DNA of 64,000 nt from contig OX457039.1 in assembly GCA_949752735.1 (NCBI GenBank), positions 23,600,830 through 23,664,829 on the forward strand, written 5' to 3'. How positions within the stretch are numbered: position 1 is the stretch's first letter; each line of letters begins with the position of its first letter. Below are positions 44,279 to 56,772 of this stretch, one piece after another. Both the position numbers and the translations under genes were made by a program. A model generated the notes under the pieces. That model saw only the letters and a list, made by a program, of their open reading frames with translations, had not been told where the DNA came from and did not search any database. Source of the stretch: Lumbricus terrestris (Eukaryota > Annelida > Clitellata > Crassiclitellata > Lumbricidae).

Positions 44279-46811
44279 TGTAACGCCCGCCCCCACCGTC
44301 ATCCCCGGAGTCGCCACTCCCGGATCATCGTACGGTAAGGGGGCCGCGTGCTGTTGTGGGTCATGGTCCTGAGATATGGATCGAGGATAAGAGGAGGTGA
44401 CTCTCGGGTTCAAATCCAACCGATGAAATGATTGCCAACCATCTCGGCTGCCCAGTTCTCTATATGAGATTGGATCCTTGTGGGCCAGACGCTCACTTTT
44501 GCGCAGCGTGCCCAGGTGGGTGAAGTCTTTAGGCCTAGCGCCTAAAGACTCTGCCAGACTGATGGTCGACTGGTGAGGCACGTCCGCGAAGGTAATAGCG
44601 GTGGACGTCCGTTCAGGGTTCAAACCCACAACAGATCTGGGACTGGCGATGCCTCGAGCCGCTCTAAGCGTGTCACAACCTCCGTTAGCACCTCTCTAAC
44701 ATTAGAGTGGACGGCCGAAATTTCGTCTCTTACATTTGATTGTACTGCAGAGATTTCTTCTCTGACATTTGATTGTACTGCAGAGATTTCTTCTGTGATA
44801 TTTGATTGTACTACAGAGATCGCTTCTTGTGTTTCCCTAGCGTGCATCTGCATAGCTTCTTGTGAGGACCTAGCGTTGAGCTGGATAGCCTCTAAAACAA
44901 TTTCCATCGAGGAAGGCGGTCTTGAAGGCTGTGCCGGGGTCGCAGCTCTGGAGTCCTCCATAGTGTTTCACAAATTATTCCTATTTGTATTTCTATCACT
45001 AGCAGTGAACAAAGTCAGTAATTCCAGTAATGTTTCTTATTATTGTCATTCAGTTAACTCTTCAAACAACAATAGTTACAACTTATGCAATCATCAAAAA
45101 CAACTTAAGCAATCAAGAAATACTACTATGGCAAACAACACATAGACCAGAGTATCATCTATTGTTATTCCCGTTTCTTCCCAGGCCAATTTCGTCAATA
45201 GCCCAAATTTCTATCATCGATCGCTTTTTAAACTAAACGTACCTCGATGTCAGTGGCGGGACATAAGGCTGAGAGAGGATGCGCGGAAACCGGAGACATA
45301 CGGAGTTCCCGGATAGGCGTCGAGGAAGTATAGCGCCGAAAGGAGTCCGAAAAAGATTGACTCCCGTAGATTGGCGACGATATCCGCCGAACGAAAAACA
45401 ACTCGTCGAACTATATATTTATATATCGATCAATTGACGCCCATGTGCAAACAACTTTCAGGCTATCGCCCAAGACACAACCGAACTTCAAGACGACGAT
45501 AAATTCGCTCAGCAGTAACAAATCGACGCAAAACTGATACATATTATATTCCTCCGATCGCAGAAAGAATCGCCGACAGAATCCGAAAGACTTTCAATAT
45601 AAATCGCAACGGCGCATTTTAACTTCAACGTCGAATTAAAGCAACTCCTCACTGAACGCTTCTCCACTCTGTCAAGATCCACATTGTCGTCTGCGCCTTC
45701 ACGATCCGGCACGGTCTTCTGCGCCTAATACGTCTTCAGGATCCGGCACGGTCTTCTGCGCAACTATCAACAGTGCGCGGGTCTTATATAGAGCCAACGC
45801 CCTGACGTCATGAAACTGCGCATTTAAAACTGCGCAGTTTAAATATTACGCAGCAAGAAATACGGCCAACATCCGCCCAGCTGTGTCTTCTACGCAGCAA
45901 AAATTGCTGCCAAGATCACTCCTACGTGTCTTTGTAACTACCATCCTGTCGGTCTGAGAGGATCGGTCTTTCTCTGTCTCTATCTCTCTCTCTCTCTATG
46001 CCCATTAAAACGCGCCCTCTGACGACACACTGTGTCTTCTCTTTCCTTTCCAGGCGTCGATTCGAACGTCGCAATTTCAACTCTTGCTAGCCGTACGAAA
46101 CAATCGACATGGTTGACGACGGCCGCCTCTACAGCGTATCTTCTTCTCCGTCCGTCTTTGTATCCATCTTGGTATCTCTCTTTGTGATAGCGACTTCGCC
46201 TGGTGCCATCGCGTATATACAACTATAGTATCGGTCCCAGCGGTCGATTGTATCAGCGTCTATGTCTGTTACTACAGAGCCTGTCTGTGCGACTATGTCT
46301 GATGTCGCTCCCTTTCTCTCGCTGGCCGATTCCCGACTATGGTAAGCGTGTGAAAATTTAGCGACTCAAAGACGACGGATTGCTGATCGCTCAGATAGCG
46401 ATCACCGCGAACGATTAAAATCCGACAATTGCAGCAGCAACGTAGGCCTATCACCGCGTCGACACCAGACGTCGCGAACGATTAAAATTCGATACGGCGA
46501 AAGGCTTATCTCGTCGCGACACGCGACTATAGCAGAAGTATCGATGACCGCTCATGCAAGCCATTAAAACCCGGCGACAGTCTTATCTCGTCGCGAAACG
46601 CGACTATAGCAGAAATGCCGATAACCGCTCACTTAAGCCATTAAAACGCGCTGGCTGCGATCCAAAATATATTAGTCGCCGACCGCCGACGCACCGATCG
46701 TCGCAAGATGGCGCGCCGCTACGTAGGCCTACCGCGTCGAACGGCAATGCATTACCGACCGGAAGTAATTAAAACCCGATGGCAGAAACCCAAATTATAT
46801 AAGTCGTTTCA
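44279..46811 (-). repeat. 3' LTR of the Ty3/gypsy element
   Basis: Same length as the 5' LTR. It carries a complete copy of the short coiled-coil ORF (44961-44620) and the first ~117 codons of the long gag-pol frame (from 44629), which then runs out into flanking DNA at 44278. Confidence 0.9.
45782..45810 (-). promoter_or_regulatory. TATA box and CRE-like site in 3' LTR
   Basis: On the minus strand TATATAAGA (45790-45782) lies 12 bases downstream of TGACGTCA (45803-45810), the palindromic CREB/ATF site. Spacing and orientation fit a core promoter for minus-strand transcription about 0.8 kb upstream of the first ORF. The same arrangement is in the 5' LTR. Function is inferred. Confidence 0.55.
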
Positions 46812-46832
46812 CTATCCTCCCCCCAGCCTTAT
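46812..46832 (-). promoter_or_regulatory. Polypurine tract beside 3' LTR
   Basis: Minus-strand sequence GGCTGGGGGGAGGATAG ends directly at the LTR, the expected position of the plus-strand priming site in LTR retrotransposons. Confidence 0.7.
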
Positions 46833-49510
46833 TTCGGAATTTATTTAAGTGGAAAAATACATTCAGAAATGCGGGAATAGGTCGATACTCTGGTTTTTAC
46901 ATCAAGAGTTCAAAATTAAATGCAAGGATTAAAAATATACAAAGAACAGACTTAACAACGATAGCGCACAAAGTTAAGCAATAACAGTCCAGCACTGATC
47001 ATAGATCATCGCACAACTATCATTTCAAGCAAGACAAACACTAATTGTTACTGAATTTATATAGCTCCTCTCTTCAAACGTCCAGACAGCGATGTAAACA
47101 TTATTACATGTTACAAGCTTATTTTAGTTCAGTTACGCACTAAGAATCCGACGGCAAACATTGACTCAGGAACCTACGACACAGCTACAAAATCCATAAG
47201 TCTATATTACCGTTACAACGGGTCATCTTAACAATAGGCCACCTATGGCAATTATCATCGAGACTCCTTTAGGCGTTTCACTGTAGGAAAAAGTCTACAT
47301 TTAAAGACACTCTAAGCAGTTGAACCTAATTCTCGGATCCCATTAATCTCAACATAGCACTGCTATCACATCCAAACAGATTTCCGGTAAATTATCAGAG
47401 ACTGTGCACACAGCTTAAATCTCTACATAGCTTATGATTATTATAACTATCTCATAGGCCTTCATCAATGTTTAACCGTAAAAGACAAAGCCTAACTTTA
47501 TCTTAATAATAATTATGCAATTATACCTAGGCCTGCTTTCAACATAGCATATTTCGGTAAGCCTACTAGTATGGCTATGCAATCCTAAATTAAAATGCAG
47601 CCGATTATGCACATCAAAATTAAAATAGACAGCAATTACATATTTACACTCCTCACATAACCGTGTATAAACTTAGGCCTATATTCCTACATAGACATGA
47701 CTGAGTCCAGTAAACCGTATATTATTTAATAGGCTTCATTGTCCAATGCAAAATATAATATAACTACGATAACAAGGCTTAACTGAATCAACTAAATATA
47801 CTGCAAAACGGTCGTTGGTTACATATGGTCTTGCGCTGTGTAACTGTCTGTAACAGTAGTGTACAGCTTGACCCATAAATCATGAATCATAGACCATTAT
47901 AATAAGCGATCACCATGATTTTAATAGGAGATCTTAGCCTAAAGCAAATCAACAGTTAGGCCACTTTAGTCTACTATTAGTCCTATGCATTAACTTAGCA
48001 TCATCGCATCATCATTCATTCATTCATTCTTGTAATCCAATGTTAATCCTCTGCACAGGGAAACCACACAGTGATAACTAACATCCGGGAAACAATCATG
48101 TGCCAATGATAATTAGACGAGACCCTCGTTACATGGCTCCTCCCTCCACTCTTCCATCATATCTGAAGTCGGGAAGCGAGGTCTGCCAAGAATCTTTCGT
48201 ACATGTACGCCCACGTGCAAGATAAACGAAATCGTAAAATTACTAGGTCAGTAAATAAGTCGTAGCAAAACTTTACTAAGCTAAGATTCTTGAAAAACCT
48301 TACATGGCACGTTTAGACTACATCCACCGTAGTTAAAATAGCAAATTAAATAGCCAGTCTTATTCATCATACACACAGAAATCCTAATTATTATTATTAT
48401 TATTATGCCTAGCCCTAATTAATATTATTAGGCCACCAGTTTAACAATGGCCGACACTGCAAAATTATTACAGGAATTACATGGACTAATCATTATTCTT
48501 AGCAGCAATGTATCAACAGCAAAATTACATTATCGATTATGCCTAAGTTTAAGCTACTAGCACAAGTAGTGTAGGCCTACACGGCAAAACCTTATATAAT
48601 ATATAGTCCCGACAGAACCTAGAAAATACAATTAAGCACCATATGGGTCTCAGGGCATTCATTTAGCGCCTCTTTTAAAACAATGAATAATATTATTATA
48701 CATACATATCTCTGCGTCAGATTTAAACTAAACGAAGCTTCTTATAACACTTATACCTTATTATTAAAGGGAGACAAATAATATTATATATATCCTGTCA
48801 CTTATTAAACCAGCGCTTTAGCAGAAGCTTAATCATGCCTTGGAACATTATGGGGCCTACAAAATATTTATTTAGCGCCTCTTTAACTAATTAATTGTGA
48901 GTTTATGTACTTAATATATATATATAAATGCTATACGGCCTCAACTAATATGCACCTATTCACTGCTGAACATAATATTATTTCAGTAATACAAACTGCT
49001 AATCATGTAGAGCCTTACACGGAACTTAAGAGCATCAAAAATTAACTTTATAAATCTCTTAATATTATTTTCAAACGATATATAGTAGGCTACGAAACAT
49101 AGGCCTAAGGCTTAAGGCTACTATTGCCTCACAGCATTACCTTACCTAGCCTCCGAACAGGTCATCACTTAATTAGAAAAGGTAAGGCTCGTTAATCTAT
49201 CATCAGGTCAGGTTTAATTATTTATATAGCGCAATGCAAAAATACTGACAATCAACATTCTGTCTATAGCAAGGCAATAGTAAAAGTGTCTATCGCGTGA
49301 ATGCAATTCAATACGAATGCAAATCTCAATCACAGCTGCAAATGTTCATCAGGCAATCTGCCATACTACTATTAATGCACAATTTAAGCAGTCACAAGCA
49401 GGCATGAAAATTCTTTCATATGTTAACTAAATCGTTTTCATCAATATCAAACTAAAGAAGTGTTAAACAGGCAGTCTCCTGTCATTTTCAACTTACGGCC
49501 GCAACGATCT
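46833..49510 (-). other. Non-coding interior between pol and 3' LTR
   Basis: About 2.7 kb of AT-rich sequence without any frame of note on either strand. There is no envelope-like signal peptide or transmembrane ORF. It contains scattered TAGGCCTA palindromes and short AT repeats (ATTATTATTATTATTATT near 48388). Confidence 0.65.
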
Positions 49511-51469
49511 TTACGGACAGTACCGGGCCGGCTTCTTAATGGTGCGGCGTGGTCTCGATAATTCCACCGGGGCGTCGTTGGTGTCCTCGGTTCCCGGAAA
49601 CTCGATCGGATCCTGCGGTTGAGAGTCAGGTTCGGCCCAACCTGACGGAGGTTCTCCCAGATACGGTTTCAGTTTATCCACGTAGACAAGCAGCGCTTGT
49701 GATCTAGCGGACTTCTGGATCCGGAATAAGACCGGACTCACTTGCTCCAGGACCTTGTACGGTCCACAGAACCAACTGGCCCACTTGTCCTTGACGTGAA
49801 CGCGCTTGCGGGGCCAGTAATACCAGACCCACTGTCCTTTTGTGAACGATGGCTTCCTGACTCGAAGATCGTACCGGAAAGCCCTACGAACGGCTTGTTT
49901 CTGCATGCATTCTCGAGCTAACCGAAACGCCTCTCGCATCTCATCTGTCCTTCGTTGGATGTAGTCATCCACTGATAACGGATGACGGTTCTGGTTGCAG
50001 TCCCCGAGTACCAGATCGATTGGTAGGCAGTTCTCGCGCCCAAGGCAGAGCCGATTCGGCGTGAATCCAGTACTTTCGTGTTGGCTTGCCCTGTAGGCTC
50101 CCATCACCCACGGCACATGAACGTCCCAGTCTTTCTGATTTTGGGAAACTACTTTCCCCAGCATTGAATTTAAAGTTCTGTGCAGTCGTTCAACCATTCC
50201 GTTCGTGCTCGGCTTGTATGGTGTTGTCCGGATTTTATCAATTTGCATAAGTCGACAAAGATCACGGAACAAGGCGGCCTCAAAGCATGGGCCCTGGTCG
50301 GTCAGAATCTGTTTTGGACAGCCTAGTCTAGGAATCCACTGATCCATCAACATCCGGGCCACAGTCGCTGCTTCTTGGTTGCGGATCGGATAAGCCTCCG
50401 CCCATCTACTAAAGTGGTCGATCACCGTCATAATAAAGCGATATCCACGACTGGATACCGGATGAGGTCCTGTAATGTCGATTCCGAGACATTCCATTGG
50501 CTCACCGACGGCCATGTCCTGTAGTTGTCCCTGCCTGGGTGGTTTTCCTCTGATATACCGTGCGCAGTTATTGCAACGCCTCAGTTGTTGATATACCTGA
50601 TCTCTCCATCCAGGCCAGTACGCTCTCTGTTGAACTTGCGCCGATGTGCGTCGGACACCAAGATGTCCCCCTGACATTCCTTCATGCGCAAGTCGGATTA
50701 TCGTTAGCCGTCTTCCGACTGGTGGTATCAGTTGGTACCGAGCAGGTTCACCATCGGAGTTCAACCATTCCCTGTGTAACAGTCCGTTTCTAATCAGCAA
50801 CTGCGGCCACTGATGGACTAACGTCTTGATCATGGCACTGCAACTCCGTAGTTCATCTCCGGCTGGAATCTCGGTCGATTTCACCATTCGTTGCACAACC
50901 CAGTTCAAATCAGGATCTTGTCGTTGCTCTTCTGCGATGACGACCGGGTCCCAATCCGCAATTTCAGACAGGCCAGGTTGAGCTGGTTGACGGCGTTCTT
51001 GAATGGCACCGACAAGGTTCGGCCTCCGAGACAGGGCGTCAGCATTTTGGTGTGCCGTTCCAGCTCGATGTTGTATCTCGAACTCGAATTCTTCCATTAC
51101 CGACAGCCAACGAGCTTGTTGTCCAATCGGTAGGGGTGTCCTTCGTAGCCATTGGAGTGCTGAGTGATCAGTTCGTAGGATGAATTTCCGGCCCAGAAGA
51201 TAAGGTCTGTACGCTTTGAGAAAATGTATCACCGCCAGAAGTTCTCTTCTAGTTACGTCATAGTTTTGTTCAGCCTCCGAGCATACTCGGCTTCCGTAGC
51301 AAATCACCCGTTCTTGTGAATCCTGAACCTGTGAAAGCACTCCACCAATTGATTGGCCTGATGCGTCAGTATCCAGTATATATGTCCCGGTATCGTTTGG
51401 AAGCGCTAAAATAGGCGATTCCGTGAGGCATTCCTTGAGTCTCTGAAAGGCGCTCTCACATGGGTTGCT
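49511..51469 (-). pseudogene. Pol downstream of the stop: RNase H and integrase
   Basis: This part is in the same frame as the upstream gag-pol and is separated from it only by the stop codon at 51470-51472. RNase H motifs come first (LLAVIHFLKAYRPYL, ILRTDHSALQWL). Then the integrase zinc module (HEGMSGGHLGVRR, CNNCARY), the catalytic core with all three acidic residues (CLGIDITGP, LTDQGPCFEA, NGMVERLHRTL) and a C-terminal GPY/F-like segment (WFCGPYKVLEQV). It ends RRTIKKPARYCP. The ORF is ~609 residues from the first methionine at 51340. Apart from the upstream stop it appears undamaged. Confidence 0.85.
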
Positions 51470-54400
51470 CTAGTCAAATTTATAGCCCTTCCTGGTCATT
51501 TGGTGTAGCGGCCGTGCTATCTGAGCGAAACTCGGTACAAATTTACGATAGTAGGAGCATAACCCGAGAAATGCTCTCACATCTTTGACTTTCCGCGGCG
51601 TAGGCCAGTCGCGGACAGCTTGAATTTTTTCCGGATCTGTATTTACTCCATGTTCACTAACCACGTGACCTAGGAACAACACCTTTTTCTGTAGTAGCTT
51701 ACACTTTGATGGCTTCAGTTTTAGATTAACCCCCTCCAGGCGAACTAGAACTTGTTCCAAACGAGCCAAATGGGTTTCCAGATCGCTAGCGAAGACAATG
51801 ATATCGTCGAGGTAGATTAAACAGATCTCAAAGTTTAACCCTGCCATGACCAGATTCATCATCCGTCCAAACGAAGCCGGAGAATTGCAGAGCCCGAACG
51901 GAAGTACTTTAAATTGAAAACTCCCGCGTCGGGTGACGAAGGCGGTCTTGTGTTTATCCCGAGGATGAACAGCCAACTGATGATAACCGGCCCGGAGATC
52001 GAAGGTGCTGAACCACTTTGCTTCGCCGAGTGCGTCCAGGCTCTCGCTAATCAGTGGAAGTGGGTAGGCGTCCTTGCGCGTCTTGGCGTTCACCGCTCTG
52101 TAATCAATGCAAAAGCGGGGGGTCCCGTCTCGTTTTTGAACCATGACCACGTTGCTTGCCCACGGCGATAGTGACGGTTCAATCAATCCTTGATCCAGCA
52201 TCGCCTGAACTTGCTCGTCAATAATTGGGAGCAATGAGAGCGGTTGTCGTCGCAGCGGCTGACGAACAGGTGCTTCATTGCCCGTGTCGATCTCATGTCG
52301 TAGAATGTCGGTGAAACCTAGATCCCATTCACCGAGAGAAAAGGCGGCGCGACGATTCATCAGAACTTCCCGTAGCCGACACTGTACTTCTGGTGGAACC
52401 TCCTCCGCAATGTTCAACCATAGTGGACTCAGCACTACCTCTGCATCTTCAGCGGTAATACGGTCTTTCACTTCAGTCACCATGGCACACCCTGCAGCGG
52501 CACTATCGTCTTGATGGACCTCGGCTACTGTCACTTCTTCCAAAGGGCATTGCACCCCTTTCGGCAATTTAATCACCCTGTCAGTCGGATTCAACACTCT
52601 GATGGTGATATCGATCGCTCTTTCCGGTAGAAGCGTACTGGCGATTACGAGACCCGATGTCAATACATGTGGTGGTGTAGCCCATTGACTCTTGGTCGGT
52701 TTCAAGTCTGGAAGTATTGCATACACCTCTACGTTCATTTCTGACAATGCCGGGATATTCACGTGCTGTGCAGCTGCGATCTTCCGGCAAATTGCCCTCC
52801 GCCCTTGACTGACTAAAGGAAATGTGCGGCCTTGTAGTACGATAGTTCCATTCGAAAGACTCACCAGAGCTTGCTGTTCATTCAACCACCCGAGTCCTAG
52901 GATCATTTCACTGACTTGAGCGGTTACTAAACAAGGAACTTCGAACCTGTAGTCGGCCGCACGACATCGTAGGACAGTTTCTCCAAGTACTTGTATAGCT
53001 GTACCATTCGCCGCGGTTAACAGTTGTGTCGATGCCTCTAGGTCCTTCTGTTTCACCAGAGATGCAGGTACTAGCGACAACTCGCTCCCAGTATCTACCA
53101 AGGCCAACACGTCTTTACCATGGACCTTCAGAGCCAAATATGCATTCGTACCACCTTGCACATGGTATACGTTAGCTGTTTCATTCGGGGCCTCATTTGC
53201 TCGTACTTCCGCGGCTTGTCGCTGGGGGCAATTGCGCACAAGGTGATCGGTCGCGGAACATTCAAAGCACCGGCGCGCGGCAGTTCCAGCTTCCACTTCC
53301 ATCTCCATTCGTGGCCGACGTCTGCACTCCGAGCTGAAATGTCCGAGCTGATGACATAGGAAACACCGTAGAGTTCCCCGTCCGTTACCTCTATTGTTAT
53401 TCGTCCCTTCGTTTCTAGTTGACTCGTTCTGGCCTCTCCATGGCCCACTATTGTTGTATCTGACCTGTGGCGCCGACCATGGTTGTCGCTCTTTCTTCTG
53501 TAATTGCTCCACTTGTTTCCTCATTTGCTCCATCTGCCGTTCCAGAACCTTCACTTTCGAATCTTCTTCCTCCTTGATTGCATTGACTCGTCCATGACGT
53601 CGGTCGTTCTGTTCATGGCCACCAGCTTCGGCTTTCTGATAACCGTCCAGTCGCATCGCCACCTTGTAAGCTTCATCCAATGATTTTGCCTCTCGCTCAC
53701 GGATCTTAAGAGCGAGAGTTCGATCTCTGAGGGCATCCAAGAATGCTCGAACGGCAATTGCCTCGCTGTGGACAGTCGAGGAGCCCGGATACGCTCGTGA
53801 TGTCAACCGGCGAATGTCATCCACCACCGATCCCATATCTTCATCAGGCTTCTGTTTTCTGGTGCTGAGCTGTGTCTGGAACAAAGCTTGTTGCTCGGCA
53901 TTTCCATAACGCTCGCGGAGTCGCTGGACCAGAGCCGTCCAAGTATCCAAACTGTCTGCGTTTGTCTCACTTAGCAAATGGGTCGCCGGTTCAACCAGGG
54001 AAACCACTAGTTGGTTCAACCTCTCATCGTCCGTCCAGTCATTGTTCTTTGCGCAAACGGAGAACCTGCGTAAGAATGTCTCGACATCAGTCCTTCCGCT
54101 ATAAGAACCAAGTTTCAGCCATTGCTTTGGCTTGTGAGGAGAAGCCGATGACTGTTTCACCTCGCCAACTTTAGGTGTTGCAGACGCGGTCGGTTCAGGC
54201 TCCTTCGCGGTTCCACCTAAGCTGGTAGACGGTAATTCCAAGTCGCCGGTCGTTTGTGTCGCAACGGTGGTCATCGGGACAGTTCGGATCAGGCCAGCGG
54301 AAACATTGGTAGACGCAGATGTTTTATCGACGCCAGTTGTTTCAACTCTCACCGGAAGTGTCGACTTCAGTAGGGCTGAACGAGGCACTTCGATGTCACG

Positions 54401-55591
54401 GCCGAATCCAAAACTCTGCGCACCGAGGCAGGAGCTCATTCTCGCCGATTCCACGATGGGTGGCCACCGAGGAAAGATGTCGTCGCTTGGTCGAAGCGGG
54501 TCGGGGAAGCGGAGCGGGTCGAGCCAAACCCGGTTGTCGATGTTTTCGTAGAACGCGCTCGGAGCGTGGGTCGGAGCAGGCATCCGCGAAAGATATGAAT
54601 GGTCGGGAAGAGCGTACGGTTGCATTCGGTCGACTGTCGCCATCACCACAGGTGCGGGTCGGAGATCGGGTCGAGCGTAGCCTCGACTGACCAAGGTTGA
54701 AGTTGTTCGGCCGTCGAAAGCGCTGTCGGCCATTGACCGGTAGGTGGGTCTTCCAGACGTGGATTGCAAAATGTCGCCCAGGTTCGTCGTCATTTCCGCT
54801 CGCGGTTGGTCGACGTAGGCGAGCGACGCTGGCATCCTCCATTGCGGATTAGGTCGAGGATGCTCGACGTGAGGAAGCGACGAGGAGGTCAAAGGCATGG
54901 GATTGACCCTATCACCCCCCTCCCGTGGCAATCTATTAGCGATCGGTTTGGTTGTTTCTACATGTCGAACCTCTGGTTGCTGTGCTGTTTGCATTCTTTT
55001 ATCAATTATTCTAACAGTCTTGGGTCTAGAGTCCATTATTTTACTGATCTCAATGTCTACACTGCCATCATCAGACATAAACTCTATGTTATCATCAAAT
55101 TTCGTTAGTTTCCTCACACTTTCCTCCATTCTTTCAAAAGACATTGCCATTTCACCTCTTCCAGCATAATCAGCTTCCTCCTCCAACCTATCATCACCAA
55201 AATCTCGAAAACCAATTCGTACCTCACTTCTAGTACCAATTGTAACGCCCGCCCCCACCGTCATCCCCGGAGTCGCCACTTCCGGATCATCGTACGGTAA
55301 GGGGGCCGCGTGCTGTTGTGGGTCATGGTCCTGAGATATGGATCGAGGATAAGAGGAGGTGACTCTCGGGTTCAAATCCAACCGATGAAATGATTGCCAA
55401 CCATCTCGGCTGCCCAGTTCTCTATATGAGATTGGATCCTTGTGGGCCAGACGCTCACTTCTGCGCAGCGTGCCCAGGTGGGTGAAGTCTTTAGGCCTAG
55501 CGCCTAAAGACTCTGCCAGACTGATGGTCGACTGGTGAGGCACGTCCGCGAAGGTAATAGCGGTGGACGTCCGTTCAGGGTTCAAACCCAC
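51470..55591 (-). pseudogene. Gag-protease-RT frame, ending in an in-frame stop
   Basis: A 1,373-codon frame. Its first ~117 codons lie in the 5' LTR (GTG at 55591 is only the first listed start; it overlaps the upstream ORF in the -1 frame). Order: RRSERL block (~44-50), long low-similarity region, capsid-like domain (~495-660, GSYSGRTDVETFLRRFSVC), two zinc knuckles (CFLCHQLGHFSSEC ~740, CFECSATDHLVRNC ~775), protease (ALVDTGSELSLVP ~829) and RT (RFCIDYRAVNAKT ~1158, CLIYLDDIIVFA ~1259). The frame stops at TAG (51470-51472) just before RNase H. All motifs seen are intact. Confidence 0.88.
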
Positions 55592-55923
55592 AACAGATCT
55601 GGGACTGGCGATGCCTCGAGCCGCTCTAAGCGTGTCACAACCTCCGTTAGCACCTCTCTAACATTAGAGTGGACGGCCGAAATTTCGTCTCTTACATTTG
55701 ATTGTACTGCAGAGATTTCTTCTCTGACATTTGATTGTACTGCAGAGATTTCTTCTGTGATATTTGATTGTACTACAGAGATCGCTTCTTGTGTTTCCCT
55801 AGCGTGCATCTGCATAGCTTCTTGTGAGGACCTAGCGTTGAGCTGGATAGCCTCTAAAACAATTTCCATCGAGGAAGGCGGTCTTGAAGGCTGTGCCGGG
55901 GTCGCAGCTCTGGAGTCCTCCAT
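55582..55923 (-). CDS. Short coiled-coil gag-like ORF within 5' LTR
   Basis: ATG at 55923 starts MEDSRAATPAQPSRPPSS. Residues ~25-105 repeat AISVVQSNITEEISAVQSNV-type heptads and are probably a coiled coil. The frame ends with TGA at 55582-55584, overlapping the long gag-pol frame by about 10 bases in the -1 direction, so gag may be reached by frameshifting or the two may be separate proteins. A complete copy exists in the 3' LTR (44961-44620). No known domain recognised. Confidence 0.6.
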   Translation of the reverse strand: MEDSRAATPAQPSRPPSSMEIVLEAIQLNARSSQEAMQMHARETQEAISVVQSNITEEISAVQSNVREEISAVQSNVRDEISAVHSNVREVLTEVVTRLERLEASPVPDLLWV

Positions 55924-56743
55924 AGTGTTTCACAAATTATTCCTATTTGTATTTCTATCACTAGCAGTGAACAAAGTCAGTAATTCCAGTAATGTTTCTT
56001 ATTATTGTCATTCAGTTAACTCTTCAAACAACAATAGTTACAACTTATGCAATCATCAAAAACAACTTAAGCAATCAAGAAATACTACTATGGCAAACAA
56101 CACATAGACCAGAGTATCATCTATTGTTATTCCCGTTTCTTCCCAGGCCAATTTCGTCAATAGCCCAAATTTCTATCATCGATCGCTTTTTAAACTAAAC
56201 GTACCTCGATGTCAGTGGCGGGACATAAGGCTGAGAGAGGATGCGCGGAAACCGGAGACATACGGAGTTCCCGGATAGGCGTCGAGGAAGTATAGCGCCG
56301 AAAGGAGTCCGAAAAAGATTGACTCCCGTAGATTGGCGACGATATCCGCCGAACGAAAAACAACTCGTCGAACTATATATTTATATATCGATCAATTGAC
56401 GCCCATGTGCAAACAACTTTCAGGCTATCGCCCAAGACACAACCGAACTTCAAGACGACGATAAATTCGCTCAGCAGTAACAAATCGACGCAAAACTGAT
56501 ACATATTATATTCCTCCGATCGCAGAAAGAATCGCCGACAGAATCCGAAAGACTTTCAATATAAATCGCAACGGCGCATTTTAACTTCAACGTCGAATTA
56601 AAGCAACTCCTCACTGAACGCTTCTCCACTCTGTCAAGATCCACATTGTCGTCTGCGCCTTCACAATCCGGCACGGTCTTCTGCGCCTAATACGTCTTCA
56701 GGATCCGGCACGGTCTTCTGCGCAACTATCAACAGTGCGCGGG

Positions 56744-56772
56744 TCTTATATAGAGCCAACGCCCTGACGTCA
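56744..56772 (-). promoter_or_regulatory. TATA box and CRE-like site in 5' LTR
   Basis: Same as in the 3' LTR: TATATAAGA on the minus strand with TGACGTCA (56765-56772) just upstream. This copy would drive the element's own transcript, with the short ORF starting about 0.8 kb downstream. Confidence 0.55.

Noticed and set aside
44407..44417. GGTTCAAATCC, a perfect tRNA B-box match (also GGTTCAAACCC near 44617, and the copies in the 5' LTR)
   Set aside because: It lies inside the gag frame and no A box, acceptor stem or cloverleaf could be built around it.
53120..54690. Plus-strand frames opposite the gypsy gag
   Set aside because: Shadows of the minus-strand gag-pol frame with no independent motif.
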